Positions 9,493-17,030 of a stretch of DNA of 64,000 bases are shown piece by piece. Where the stretch lies: assembly GCF_900100435.1 (NCBI RefSeq), contig NZ_FNEX01000002.1, forward strand, positions 124,001 through 188,000. The letters run 5' to 3'. Both the position numbers and the translations under genes were made by a program. The notes under the pieces are model-generated. The model was not told the DNA's origin and did not search any database. It worked only from the letters and a program-made list of their open reading frames with translations. The stretch comes from Pedobacter sp. ok626 (lineage in GTDB: Bacteria > Bacteroidota > Bacteroidia > Sphingobacteriales > Sphingobacteriaceae). Numbering within the stretch: position 1 is the stretch's first letter; each line of letters opens with the position of its first letter.

Positions 9493-10224
9493 ATGAAGAA
9501 AACACTTATTACCCTTATGCTTCCGTTCTGCGCGCTTGCTGTAAACGCTCAAACGAAATCAAAAACTACCACAACAAAGAAAACAACTACCACAGTAAAA
9601 AAAGCTCCATCAGCAGTTGTATTTAAATCAACGTTAGACTCGGCAAGTTATGCTTTTGGCAATACCATGGCTAGCAGCATGAAAAATGATGGCCTTAACA
9701 GCCTTAACTATGAATTATTAGTTAAAGGATTGAAAGATGCTTTTGGTAATGCGACGCCATTGATCGCTAAAGAGCAATCACAAATTGCGATCAACAACTT
9801 ATTTAAAAATGTAAGTAAACAAAAACATGCACCTACGCTTGCAGCAGGCAAAGCATTTTTAGAAAAAAATAAAAAAGAAGCTGGCGTGCAAGTTACACCG
9901 AGCGGACTTCAATATCAGGTAATCACAAGAGGCACGGGTATCAAACCTAAGGCTACAGATACCGTATTGGTTAACTACAGGGGAACTTTGATTAGTGGAA
10001 AACAGTTTGACAGTTCCTACGACAGAAAAGAACCACTTTCATTACCATTAAATGGTGTAATTACAGGTTGGACAGAAGGTCTTCAATTGATGCAAACGGG
10101 TTCGAAGTACAAATTCTTTATTCCTTATAACCTTGCTTACGGAGAACGTGGCGCTGGAGAGGACATTCCGCCATATAGCACACTAATCTTCGAAATTGAG
10201 CTACTTAAAGTAAACGGAAAATAG
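9493..10224 (+). CDS. FKBP-type peptidyl-prolyl cis-trans isomerase (FkpA/Mip-like), exported
   Basis: A 243-residue protein with a signal peptide ending near VNAQ (residue 20), then a Thr/Lys-rich linker. An FKBP N-terminal dimerisation-type helical domain covers about residues 45-110 (SYAFGNTMASSMK) and an FKBP catalytic domain about residues 125-242 (DTVLVNYRGTLISGKQFDSS, ending with PPYSTLIFEIELL). This layout matches periplasmic FkpA/Mip isomerases, which act as chaperones in the envelope. It is independent of the lipoprotein FKBP at 6728-7732; the two differ in anchoring and domain arrangement. Confidence 0.92.
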   Translation: MKKTLITLMLPFCALAVNAQTKSKTTTTKKTTTTVKKAPSAVVFKSTLDSASYAFGNTMASSMKNDGLNSLNYELLVKGLKDAFGNATPLIAKEQSQIAINNLFKNVSKQKHAPTLAAGKAFLEKNKKEAGVQVTPSGLQYQVITRGTGIKPKATDTVLVNYRGTLISGKQFDSSYDRKEPLSLPLNGVITGWTEGLQLMQTGSKYKFFIPYNLAYGERGAGEDIPPYSTLIFEIELLKVNGK

Positions 10225-10284
10225 ACACGAATCAAACCATTGTCATTCTCGTTTGTTAATTTGTTACATCAAATAATCAAGCCT

Positions 10285-10458
10285 ATGACAACGAGAAAAT
10301 ATTTTCCCTTAGCAATTATCGCCTTCCTTTCTACTACACTTATGAGTTGCGAGTTAGTAAAGGGCATTTTTAAGGCAGGTATTTGGACTGGTGCAATTGT
10401 AGTCATATTGGTACTTGCACTCATCATCTGGTTAATCGGCAGAATCTTTGGCGGATAA
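10285..10458 (+). CDS. Small lipoprotein with one transmembrane helix
   Basis: A 57-residue protein. I chose the ATG at 10285 (MTTRKYF) because it gives an intact signal peptide with lipobox LMSC at about residue 18; an in-frame start 45 bases upstream would add 15 residues before the signal. After the lipidated cysteine come the segment ELVKGIFKAGIWTG and a hydrophobic helix of about 20 residues ending in GRIFGG. Similar tiny proteins are common in Bacteroidota and are sometimes mis-annotated as phosphatidate cytidylyltransferase; nothing here supports enzymatic activity. Function unknown. Confidence 0.7.
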   Translation: MTTRKYFPLAIIAFLSTTLMSCELVKGIFKAGIWTGAIVVILVLALIIWLIGRIFGG

Positions 10459-10465
10459 ATCTTGT

Positions 10466-10756
10466 CTAAAGAAAAACCATATCAGTAATCACTTCAGATC
10501 CGGCACGTTCATTTATTTTTTGAATGATGCCGGATTTTACCATTAGCAACTCATTCTTTATTACCGATGACTCAATCCTAATAAATAGTTTCCCTTGTGA
10601 GACGTAAATCTTTGTAGTTCGATTAGCGATCGCTGTACCCATCAGTTCGGGCCACAAAGACACCACCGAGGTTTCATCAAACTTGCCTTTTAGCTTATAA
10701 ACATTCAGCAACTTGCCAATGCCCTCTTTCAATGTAATGTCGTTTGGTTTACGCAT
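10466..10756 (-). CDS. DUF721 (DciA-like) domain protein
   Basis: A 96-residue basic protein of the DUF721 family. The pattern of an N-terminal helix, a VSLWPELMG segment, then RTTKIYVSQGKLFIRIESSVIKNEL is typical of the KH-like fold of this family, whose best-studied member DciA helps load the replicative helicase DnaB. The gene overlaps the recF stop by 8 bases in the same direction, so translation is probably coupled. Its pairing with recF supports a role in replication or repair. Confidence 0.85.
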   Translation of the reverse strand: MRKPNDITLKEGIGKLLNVYKLKGKFDETSVVSLWPELMGTAIANRTTKIYVSQGKLFIRIESSVIKNELLMVKSGIIQKINERAGSEVITDMVFL

Positions 10757-11852
10757 GATTTATTGCTCCGTTAGTTACTTCAAATAAAGTTACCGGCACA
10801 TCAATTTTATTAAATACAGCCATCACTCTTTCCTTTCCAGTATCTGTAATAAAGATTTGTCCAAAATCATGATGAGAGACCATCTCCATCAGCTTATGCA
10901 TCCTGCTATCGTCCAGTTTATCAAAAATATCATCCAGCAACAGCAAGGGCTTAAACCCTTTATATTTCTGAAGATAAGCATATTGTGCCAATTTTAAGGC
11001 AATTAAAAAGGATTTCTGTTGTCCTTGAGAGCCAAATTTCTTTAAAGCCATATCAGATATGGTAAATATCAACTCATCCTTATGGATACCAGTAGTCGTT
11101 CTCTCCAGGATTTTGTCCTTTTCTATTGACTGCAGTAACAATTGTTCAAAAGCCGTATCGTTTAGTTGGCTTTGATATTGCAGACTCACTTGCTCTTTAT
11201 CACTAGTCAGGAACTGGTAATACTTATCAAACAATGGAATAAACTCGATCATAAATTGCTGACGTTTGGCATAGATCTTTACACCAGAAGCCACCAGCTG
11301 CTCATTATAAATCTCTAATAAGGTCGGATCATAGCTTCTTGTTATTGCAATCTGCTTTAACAAAGCATTCCTATTTAACAAATGGCGGTTGTATAAAATC
11401 AATTCGTCCAGATAATGCGTATCCGTTTGTGAGATCACATTATCCATAAACCGCCTGCGTTCCTCACTTCCCTCCATAATAATATTGGTATCGTAAGGTG
11501 AGATCATCACCAAAGGAAACAAACCAATATGATTGGCCAGCTTATCGTATTCCTTTTTATTCCGCTTAAATTGCTTTTTCTGATTCCGTTTTACCCCGCA
11601 AGTAATCTTCTCATTCTTCTCTTCACGATCAAAATCACCTTGAATCATAAAAAGATCATGACCAGTTTTAATCTGCTGGGTATCTATAGGATTAAAATAC
11701 CCTTTGCATAGGCACAAGTAATGAATAGCGTCCAGTAAATTCGTTTTACCGGCCCCATTATCACCTACAAATGCATTTACAGTTTTAGAAAAACTAACAT
11801 TTGCGTCCGTATAGTTTTTAAAATTAAGAAGAGTAATGTTTTTTAACCACAT
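10749..11852 (-). CDS. recF: DNA replication and repair protein RecF
   Basis: A 367-residue SMC-like ATPase that helps load RecA at single-strand gaps. The Walker A motif GDNGAGKT is at residues 30-37, the LLLLDDIFDKLDD Walker B/D-loop lies near the C-terminus, and the ABC signature region KKFGSQGQQKS precedes it. The start is the ATG at 11852 (MWLKN): a TTG 15 bases upstream lies inside the presumed -7 promoter element and cannot be the start. It is co-transcribed with the overlapping DUF721 gene. Confidence 0.95.
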   Translation of the reverse strand: MWLKNITLLNFKNYTDANVSFSKTVNAFVGDNGAGKTNLLDAIHYLCLCKGYFNPIDTQQIKTGHDLFMIQGDFDREEKNEKITCGVKRNQKKQFKRNKKEYDKLANHIGLFPLVMISPYDTNIIMEGSEERRRFMDNVISQTDTHYLDELILYNRHLLNRNALLKQIAITRSYDPTLLEIYNEQLVASGVKIYAKRQQFMIEFIPLFDKYYQFLTSDKEQVSLQYQSQLNDTAFEQLLLQSIEKDKILERTTTGIHKDELIFTISDMALKKFGSQGQQKSFLIALKLAQYAYLQKYKGFKPLLLLDDIFDKLDDSRMHKLMEMVSHHDFGQIFITDTGKERVMAVFNKIDVPVTLFEVTNGAINHA

Positions 11853-11864
11853 AGTATCAATAGC

Positions 11865-11872
11865 CAAAGTTA
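11865..11872 (-). promoter_or_regulatory. Bacteroidota -7 element (TAACTTTG) of recF
   Basis: The minus strand reads TAACTTTG, an exact TAnnTTTG match, 12 bases before the recF ATG at 11852. Its position rules out the upstream TTG as a start codon. Confidence 0.65.
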
Positions 11873-12002
11873 CCGTTTAGCTTTGTCAATTCTATGATTT
11901 GTTTTTCCTTCAGGATACGCTGTCGCAATATAAATATTAACCTTTACCTCGGTACTAATTAACGCTCAGTTCATTAATTTTGTTTAAATACTTAGAAAAG
12001 GG

Positions 12003-12032
12003 TTGATACTTTGATGTAAAAATGTATTTTTG
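12003..12032 (+). promoter_or_regulatory. Bacteroidota promoter of the TPR gene
   Basis: TTG at 12003-12005 and TATTTTTG at 12025-12032 are separated by 19 bases, a good match to the -33/-7 arrangement. The ATG follows 24 bases after the -7 element. Confidence 0.65.
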
Positions 12033-12056
12033 CAATCCTTAATTTTTTTAAATAAA

Positions 12057-12728
12057 ATGTCTACAACAGAAAAAGAAATAAATCAGCCGGTAAGAAAGGG
12101 CTCTTTTTTAGAAGAAAATTCGAAAAGCCTTTTATTCATTGCAGGTGCAATTGTAGTATTAATAGGCATATACTTCTGGTACCAGAATGTATACCTTAAA
12201 AACAGGGCTGAAGAAGCTTCAGCTAAAATGTACAAGGCAGAGCAATATATTGGTGCTGCAGATTCATTGGCCAACAAAGCTATAAACGGCGAAGGTGGCT
12301 ATCCTGGTCTTGAAAAAATTGCAGAGGAGTATGACAATACGAAATCAGCGAACCTTGCTAACTTATACCTTGGTGGTATTTACTTGCGTAAAGGCGAGTA
12401 CAAAAAAGCGACTGAAGTATTGGGTAAATATTCTGAGACAGGAAGTCCTGTTGCAGATCCATTGGCTTTAGGTTTGTTAGGTGATGCTTACAGCGAGTTG
12501 AAAGACTTCAAACAAGCAGCTACGTATTACAAAAAAGCTGCTGATAAGGCTAGCAACAAATTCACTTCTCCTATGTTCCTTAAAAAACTAGGCTTGGTGT
12601 ACGAAAACCTTAAAGACTTTAAAAATGCTGAAGAAGCATATACTAAAATAAAAACTCAGTATCCTGAGAGCCAGGAAGCGGCTATGATTGATGAGTACAT
12701 TGCACGTGCAGCTGTACAAGTTAAATAA
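12057..12728 (+). CDS. Membrane-anchored tetratricopeptide repeat protein (YfgM-like)
   Basis: A 223-residue protein with a basic cytosolic N-terminus, one transmembrane helix at about residues 25-43 (LLFIAGAIVVLIGIYFWYQN) and TPR units covering residues 90-220 (for example YLRKGEYKKATEVL, YSELKDFKQAATYYKKA, YENLKDFKNAEEAYTKI). The single N-terminal anchor followed by TPRs resembles YfgM-type periplasmic chaperone partners. The start at 12057 follows the promoter at 12003-12032; an earlier in-frame non-ATG start lies inside that promoter. In many Bacteroidota this gene sits directly beside ribH; here they are separated by 10 kb. Confidence 0.85.
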   Translation: MSTTEKEINQPVRKGSFLEENSKSLLFIAGAIVVLIGIYFWYQNVYLKNRAEEASAKMYKAEQYIGAADSLANKAINGEGGYPGLEKIAEEYDNTKSANLANLYLGGIYLRKGEYKKATEVLGKYSETGSPVADPLALGLLGDAYSELKDFKQAATYYKKAADKASNKFTSPMFLKKLGLVYENLKDFKNAEEAYTKIKTQYPESQEAAMIDEYIARAAVQVK

Positions 12729-12750
12729 GGAGCACTTTAAGGCATACAAA

Positions 12751-12791
12751 ATAGCCCTGTATACATCAAGTATACAGGGCTATTTTTTTTA
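12751..12791 (+). terminator. Intrinsic terminator of the TPR gene (possibly bidirectional)
   Basis: A perfect 14-bp stem ATAGCCCTGTATAC / GTATACAGGGCTAT with a 5-base loop is followed by eight T. On the opposite strand the stem is followed only by ATTTTG, so termination of the convergent methyltransferase would be weaker. Confidence 0.92.
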
Positions 12792-12802
12792 TGATCCTTG
12801 TT

Positions 12803-13537
12803 CTACTTCTTGGTAGCAGAGAGTATTAAAAACATCGGCCTGCGCAATTCATCTTTCATTTCAGGAATACTTTCTAAAAGTGCTTTCTCCGGCTCCGGCT
12901 CGGAAATGCCTATAATCTCGAACCCTGATTTGATCAAACTGCTGATATAGGTTGTTAGCGTTTTGTGGTATTTGGTCACTTCTACGCCAAGGAAATTTGC
13001 TTTCCTGATTCCTTGATTGGCATACTGATCAACTGGCCAATGTATCCGATTCCCTTTTTCGTCATAATACCAGTCCTGTAAGCCCTGTGCTGTAAAGATT
13101 GGGTGTTCTACTGAGAAAGCAAACGTGCCTGCCTTAGACAAGCTATAATGTACCTTATCGCAAATCTTACCGAAATCTTCCAGGTAGTGAAAAGCAAGAG
13201 AGCTGATCACCACATCGAAGGCATTCGCAGGGAAATCAAAATCTTCTATGGCGATACGCTGATATTCTATCCCCGGTAAACTGTTAATCTTTCTAGCTTC
13301 AGTAAGCATTTTTTCAGAAAGATCTATGCCAAGTACAGAGATAGCTCCCTGTTCCATTGCGTAACGGCAATGCCAGCCAAATCCGCAGCCCAAATCAAGC
13401 ACACGCTTTCCTTTGAAGTCAGGAAACATCTTTTTGAGCACATGCCATTCGCCTGCCCCTTGTAAACCATTTACAGAACGGGACATCTGGCTGTATTGAT
13501 TAAAAAAATGGCTATTGTCGTATTTATTCTCCTTCAT
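12803..13537 (-). CDS. Class I SAM-dependent methyltransferase
   Basis: A 244-residue Rossmann-fold methyltransferase with the SAM-binding motif VLDLGCGFG at residues 46-54, the acidic GIDLSEKML strand-2 motif and the FDVVISSLAFHYLED motif IV region. The start at 13537 (MKENKYDNS) is preferred because a longer in-frame version beginning at 13651 would overlap the terminator of the upstream gene. A start at 13576 is an alternative. The substrate is unknown; the best resemblance is to small-molecule methyltransferases. It begins the accessory block lying between the TPR gene and ribH. Confidence 0.85.
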   Translation of the reverse strand: MKENKYDNSHFFNQYSQMSRSVNGLQGAGEWHVLKKMFPDFKGKRVLDLGCGFGWHCRYAMEQGAISVLGIDLSEKMLTEARKINSLPGIEYQRIAIEDFDFPANAFDVVISSLAFHYLEDFGKICDKVHYSLSKAGTFAFSVEHPIFTAQGLQDWYYDEKGNRIHWPVDQYANQGIRKANFLGVEVTKYHKTLTTYISSLIKSGFEIIGISEPEPEKALLESIPEMKDELRRPMFLILSATKK

Positions 13538-13609
13538 AACGTTTTTTGTTAGATAAAGTTCAATATCTAATTTCATTACCACGGTAACAACAGCAAAGAT
13601 AAAGTAATA

Positions 13610-13647
13610 TAAAAAAGGGGCTGCATCAATTGAATGATACAGCCCCA
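13610..13647 (-). terminator. Intrinsic terminator of the SusCD locus
   Basis: The stem GGGGCTG.ATCA / TGAT.CAGCCCC (13617-13646) is followed on the minus strand by six T. It lies 28 bases past the stop of the DUF4302 gene and marks the end of the long SusC-to-DUF4302 transcript. Confidence 0.88.
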
Positions 13648-13674
13648 ACAAAGGTTATTAAGTGGCGTCAGTTT

Positions 13675-14634
13675 TTAGTAAAATATTTTCCCAGTCACGA
13701 TTTCCTTACCATTTTTATCAATCGCGAATACATTAATAGAAGTTGCATTAATTTTTCTGATCATAAAATAATTAGTTTTGAGTAATCGTTGCATTGTTGC
13801 AGGCCCAGTGCCATACAATGCATTGGTGGATGCAGCTGCATAAATATCAAAAAATATAGAATTATACCCTGTAAATGATAAGGGGTCAATCCTCGTAGCC
13901 GGTGTTGGGAAATATGTAAAAGTCATTGCACCGGCCTGTTTATTATTGATTGCTGTTGGATAGTTTGCCCCCAGATACGTAGCATCAGCAGCGCTAAACT
14001 TTATAAAAGCAACACTCAAAGGGGTAAAGGCCTCACCACTTGCAAATGTCATCTCGGCAGTTAGGTATCTTCCAAAAAAACTAGCTTGATCAAACAGCTT
14101 AGTATTTTCGGTCTGCCATTCCTTAATCCAGGTAGGCTGAGTATTTCTAACCATTTTAAGTATAGCTCCACCCTCACTTGCAGAACTGGAACCTTTTCTA
14201 TAAGGCTGCATAGTGATTGTATCAGATGTTACTTTTAAAACTTTAAAAAAGTAGTCCGTCACATCTGTACTCCCAATTTCATAAATTGCAGAAAGTGCTG
14301 TTCCGGTTGAGAAGGTAAGTAATGGCATTCCAGTTGCTGCAGATATATTAAAAAAACTAGATACATCTTTTCCATAAATTGAAGTCATATTGACCTTGCT
14401 TTCAAGTGTATCAAACTTTAAAATAAACGGCATTGCGGACTTAACGTTCGCATTAAGCGGAGTGACAAATAGTATCCATCCATCTTTTGAATCATTTAAC
14501 TGAGTTTTCAGTTCTTTTTCCAATGCATTTGAGCGTTCTATAGATTTACTCCCGTCTAACAGGGTTTCTTTTTTACAGGAAGCCATTAAACACATGAAAA
14601 CGGCAAGAAAAGAAATATTATATATTGTTTTCAT
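13675..14634 (-). CDS. DUF4302 domain lipoprotein
   Basis: A 319-residue surface or periplasmic lipoprotein: the signal peptide ends in the lipobox MASC (Cys20). The body, beginning with the ELKTQLNDSKDGWILF segment, matches the general pattern of DUF4302 proteins encoded next to SusC/SusD pairs and zinc metallopeptidases in Bacteroidota. No catalytic motif is evident. It is last in the run SusC, SusD, metallopeptidase, DUF4302, 24 bases after the metallopeptidase gene, and is probably an accessory component of the uptake complex, perhaps in ligand binding. The family's molecular role is not known to me. Confidence 0.75.
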   Translation of the reverse strand: MKTIYNISFLAVFMCLMASCKKETLLDGSKSIERSNALEKELKTQLNDSKDGWILFVTPLNANVKSAMPFILKFDTLESKVNMTSIYGKDVSSFFNISAATGMPLLTFSTGTALSAIYEIGSTDVTDYFFKVLKVTSDTITMQPYRKGSSSASEGGAILKMVRNTQPTWIKEWQTENTKLFDQASFFGRYLTAEMTFASGEAFTPLSVAFIKFSAADATYLGANYPTAINNKQAGAMTFTYFPTPATRIDPLSFTGYNSIFFDIYAAASTNALYGTGPATMQRLLKTNYFMIRKINATSINVFAIDKNGKEIVTGKIFY

Positions 14635-14658
14635 CTTAGTTCGTTTTAATATTTGTAA

Positions 14659-15531
14659 TTAAAATGGTAAAGTACTTGTTACTTGATCCAGAATATCATG
14701 CATCTGATGTAAATCAATTCCTTTGTCTAAATAGAATTTATATACTATTTGATATTTAGTGGCCAATTTAGGATTTTTGGCTACGATGGTCTGGATTTCT
14801 GCCCGTGTATAGCGGATCATTGACTCTACAGAGGTCGCAAAATCCTCTTCAGGTGCGAACCCGCCATATGGGGTAAAAAAACCATCTATTTGCGCGTCAT
14901 TATCTGTCCTCCTTTGTCCGTTGGGTTTAGTCAGATAGTTCAACTGATAATAACTCCCTTGAGATACCCTATCGTAAGCATAGCTTCTACCAAATTTTTG
15001 GTCAAGTTGATGTGCATGTTCATGATAAAGCGTGCACATGTGATCTCTAAGCGAAGCTTTGGTAAAAGCAAGTCCATCTGCTCCACCCATTCCTAATCTA
15101 TAGAATTGTCCATTCAAACCAGCCCCAGCAGCCAAGCCAGAACTGATAGAGTTAAAATGAACGTACGTACCCAGAATAAGGAATTCAATCGGTTTTTGGT
15201 CACTCAAAAACTTTGGAAAGTTCTTTTTCAAAGGCTCAAGCCACAACTTTTCGATAACATATTTAGTATACAACTTCGCTTTATCATATTGTGCAGGCAC
15301 ATAAAAAGTCGTCGGATCTATAATCCGTGGATTAAACTCATAAAACACCCTTACTCCATAATTTTTAAACAGACTATCCGTTAAGCTATCCAAACCGTTC
15401 CATTTACCTTTTTTAACCGAGAGGTAATCTATAGGTTCATCGATGGCAATTGTCGTATCTTTTTTGCAACCAGTAATAAATGCACTTGAAGCAAGTACAA
15501 CCGCAAGTACCAGTATATATATCTTTTTCAT
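14659..15531 (-). CDS. Zinc-binding metallopeptidase lipoprotein of a SusCD locus
   Basis: A 290-residue lipoprotein (lipobox ITGC, Cys22) with the zinc-peptidase motif HEHAH (HExxH) at residues 170-174 and a likely third ligand in PEEDFAT about 65 residues later, the gluzincin-like arrangement. The start at 15531 gives the cleanest signal peptide; ATG codons at 15537 and 15549 are in frame. It lies between SusD and DUF4302 genes and is presumably exposed on the outer surface, cutting a protein substrate so that products can pass through SusC. The substrate is unknown. Such peptidases occur repeatedly in SusCD loci that are not dedicated to glycans. Confidence 0.85.
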   Translation of the reverse strand: MKKIYILVLAVVLASSAFITGCKKDTTIAIDEPIDYLSVKKGKWNGLDSLTDSLFKNYGVRVFYEFNPRIIDPTTFYVPAQYDKAKLYTKYVIEKLWLEPLKKNFPKFLSDQKPIEFLILGTYVHFNSISSGLAAGAGLNGQFYRLGMGGADGLAFTKASLRDHMCTLYHEHAHQLDQKFGRSYAYDRVSQGSYYQLNYLTKPNGQRRTDNDAQIDGFFTPYGGFAPEEDFATSVESMIRYTRAEIQTIVAKNPKLATKYQIVYKFYLDKGIDLHQMHDILDQVTSTLPF

Positions 15532-15561
15532 GATCATATCATTTAACATTGTTAATAAACC

Positions 15562-17019
15562 TTATCTTGGGTTTAACTGAATAGCCGGATTCCCTTGTTG
15601 TTCTTTTAAAGGAATCTGCAACGCCGTTCTTAAATCATTAGGCATTAAAGTAGCCGCCGGGGCTTCTCCTCTTCCAATCAGATGTTCAACCTTTATACCC
15701 ATACGCTTCACATCAAACCAACGCAGCCCTTCTCCGATAAACTCTTTTCTACGCTCAAGTAACACAGTCGTTAAAAGTGTTTCGTTGGTAAATAATGCAG
15801 GATTAAGCGCAGTATAATTGGTATATCTTGCTTTGCGTAATACTTCAAGATCTTTCAATGCTTCAGTAACTGTTCCACCAGTACTTCTTAACACTGCTTC
15901 AGCCCGGTTCAGCAACACCTCTTCCATAGAAAAATAAGAAGCCCTGAAAGCCGAGTTCGGATTATTAGGTTGAGTTTCATACTTGGCAACCATGACCCTT
16001 TTATCGATAACTGTACCTACAGCATAGGTAAGTTTATTTCTTAAATCGGTTACAGGCAGTACTGTAGTCAAAAAGTCCGCTACATAAAATCCAGAACGCG
16101 TATAGCCTGTAGGTGCAAGGAAGCCCAGGTTTCTGGAAGAATAATAATTCATCAGGATATTGGGATGTATAGTAGGGTCCATATACTTCACCGTAAAGGC
16201 CTGTATTCCGTTTGCCGTTAGTACAGTCAGGTCCGTTGCAAGATCTCTAACAAAACGTCCCTTTTCTAAAATCACTGCATCTGCGTATTTGATAGCTTCT
16301 GTCCAGTTCCCTTTGTACAACATCAACCGGCTCATAAAAGCATTAGCACTGGCCATGGTAAAATGATAGGGATTTTTAGGTGCAAAAGCGGCTCCCTGTT
16401 GCAGCAAAGCAATACCTTCCGAGGCATCCTTTTCAATTTGCGCATAAGTCTCCTTTACCGTAGCGCGTGTGTAGGTTTTTACATTTTCTTCATTTACTGT
16501 CGTTACAATCGGAATGCCCAGATCTGTAGCCGCAGTAGCTTCATTATAATGTTTAGAGAAAAGATTAACCAACATAAACTGGCAATAAGCCCTTAATACG
16601 AGCGCTTCACCTTTGACCGCTGCCTTAAATTCTGCAGTTCCACGTGTAGAAGCATCCACCCCATTGATTACAATATTGGCACGGTAGATCTTAGCAAAAA
16701 ATTCACGATAAGCCACATCTGGGTTGGTAAAGTTATTATCCGGATATTCGTCTTTGTATAAATATATCGGCAGGAAATAACTGGTCATAGAGGCTTGAGC
16801 CAGATTGGCGTGGTACTCGAAATCATCAGTTAAAATATCGGTAAACATTTCCTGCCTTTCAGGATAAGCATCAACCAGAATCTGCTGATAATGCTCTGTA
16901 AATTGCAGGTCTATCCTGTTATCGTAAGGCTTATCTGTAAACTTTTTACAACCTGTAAAACACAATGCAAGCACGGTTAATAATGAGGCTATAATATTTT
17001 TGGAATTGAATAGTTTCAT
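15562..17019 (-). CDS. RagB/SusD family nutrient-uptake lipoprotein
   Basis: A 485-residue outer-membrane lipoprotein (lipobox FTGC near residue 24). SusD features: N-terminal helices with TPR-like packing (EALVLRAYCQFMLVNLF), and the C-terminal ERRKEFIGEGLRWFDVKRMG motif diagnostic of the family. It forms the lid on the SusC channel and captures ligand. It follows susC by 11 bases. No carbohydrate-active enzyme is in the operon, so the ligand is more likely a peptide, metal complex or other nutrient than a polysaccharide. Confidence 0.95.
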   Translation of the reverse strand: MKLFNSKNIIASLLTVLALCFTGCKKFTDKPYDNRIDLQFTEHYQQILVDAYPERQEMFTDILTDDFEYHANLAQASMTSYFLPIYLYKDEYPDNNFTNPDVAYREFFAKIYRANIVINGVDASTRGTAEFKAAVKGEALVLRAYCQFMLVNLFSKHYNEATAATDLGIPIVTTVNEENVKTYTRATVKETYAQIEKDASEGIALLQQGAAFAPKNPYHFTMASANAFMSRLMLYKGNWTEAIKYADAVILEKGRFVRDLATDLTVLTANGIQAFTVKYMDPTIHPNILMNYYSSRNLGFLAPTGYTRSGFYVADFLTTVLPVTDLRNKLTYAVGTVIDKRVMVAKYETQPNNPNSAFRASYFSMEEVLLNRAEAVLRSTGGTVTEALKDLEVLRKARYTNYTALNPALFTNETLLTTVLLERRKEFIGEGLRWFDVKRMGIKVEHLIGRGEAPAATLMPNDLRTALQIPLKEQQGNPAIQLNPR

Positions 17020-17030
17020 CTTATTATCTT

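Noticed and set aside
13537..13651. Longer methyltransferase start at 13651
   Set aside because: It would cover the terminator of the upstream gene and adds a hydrophobic stretch absent from the family; the ATG at 13537 begins the conserved region.
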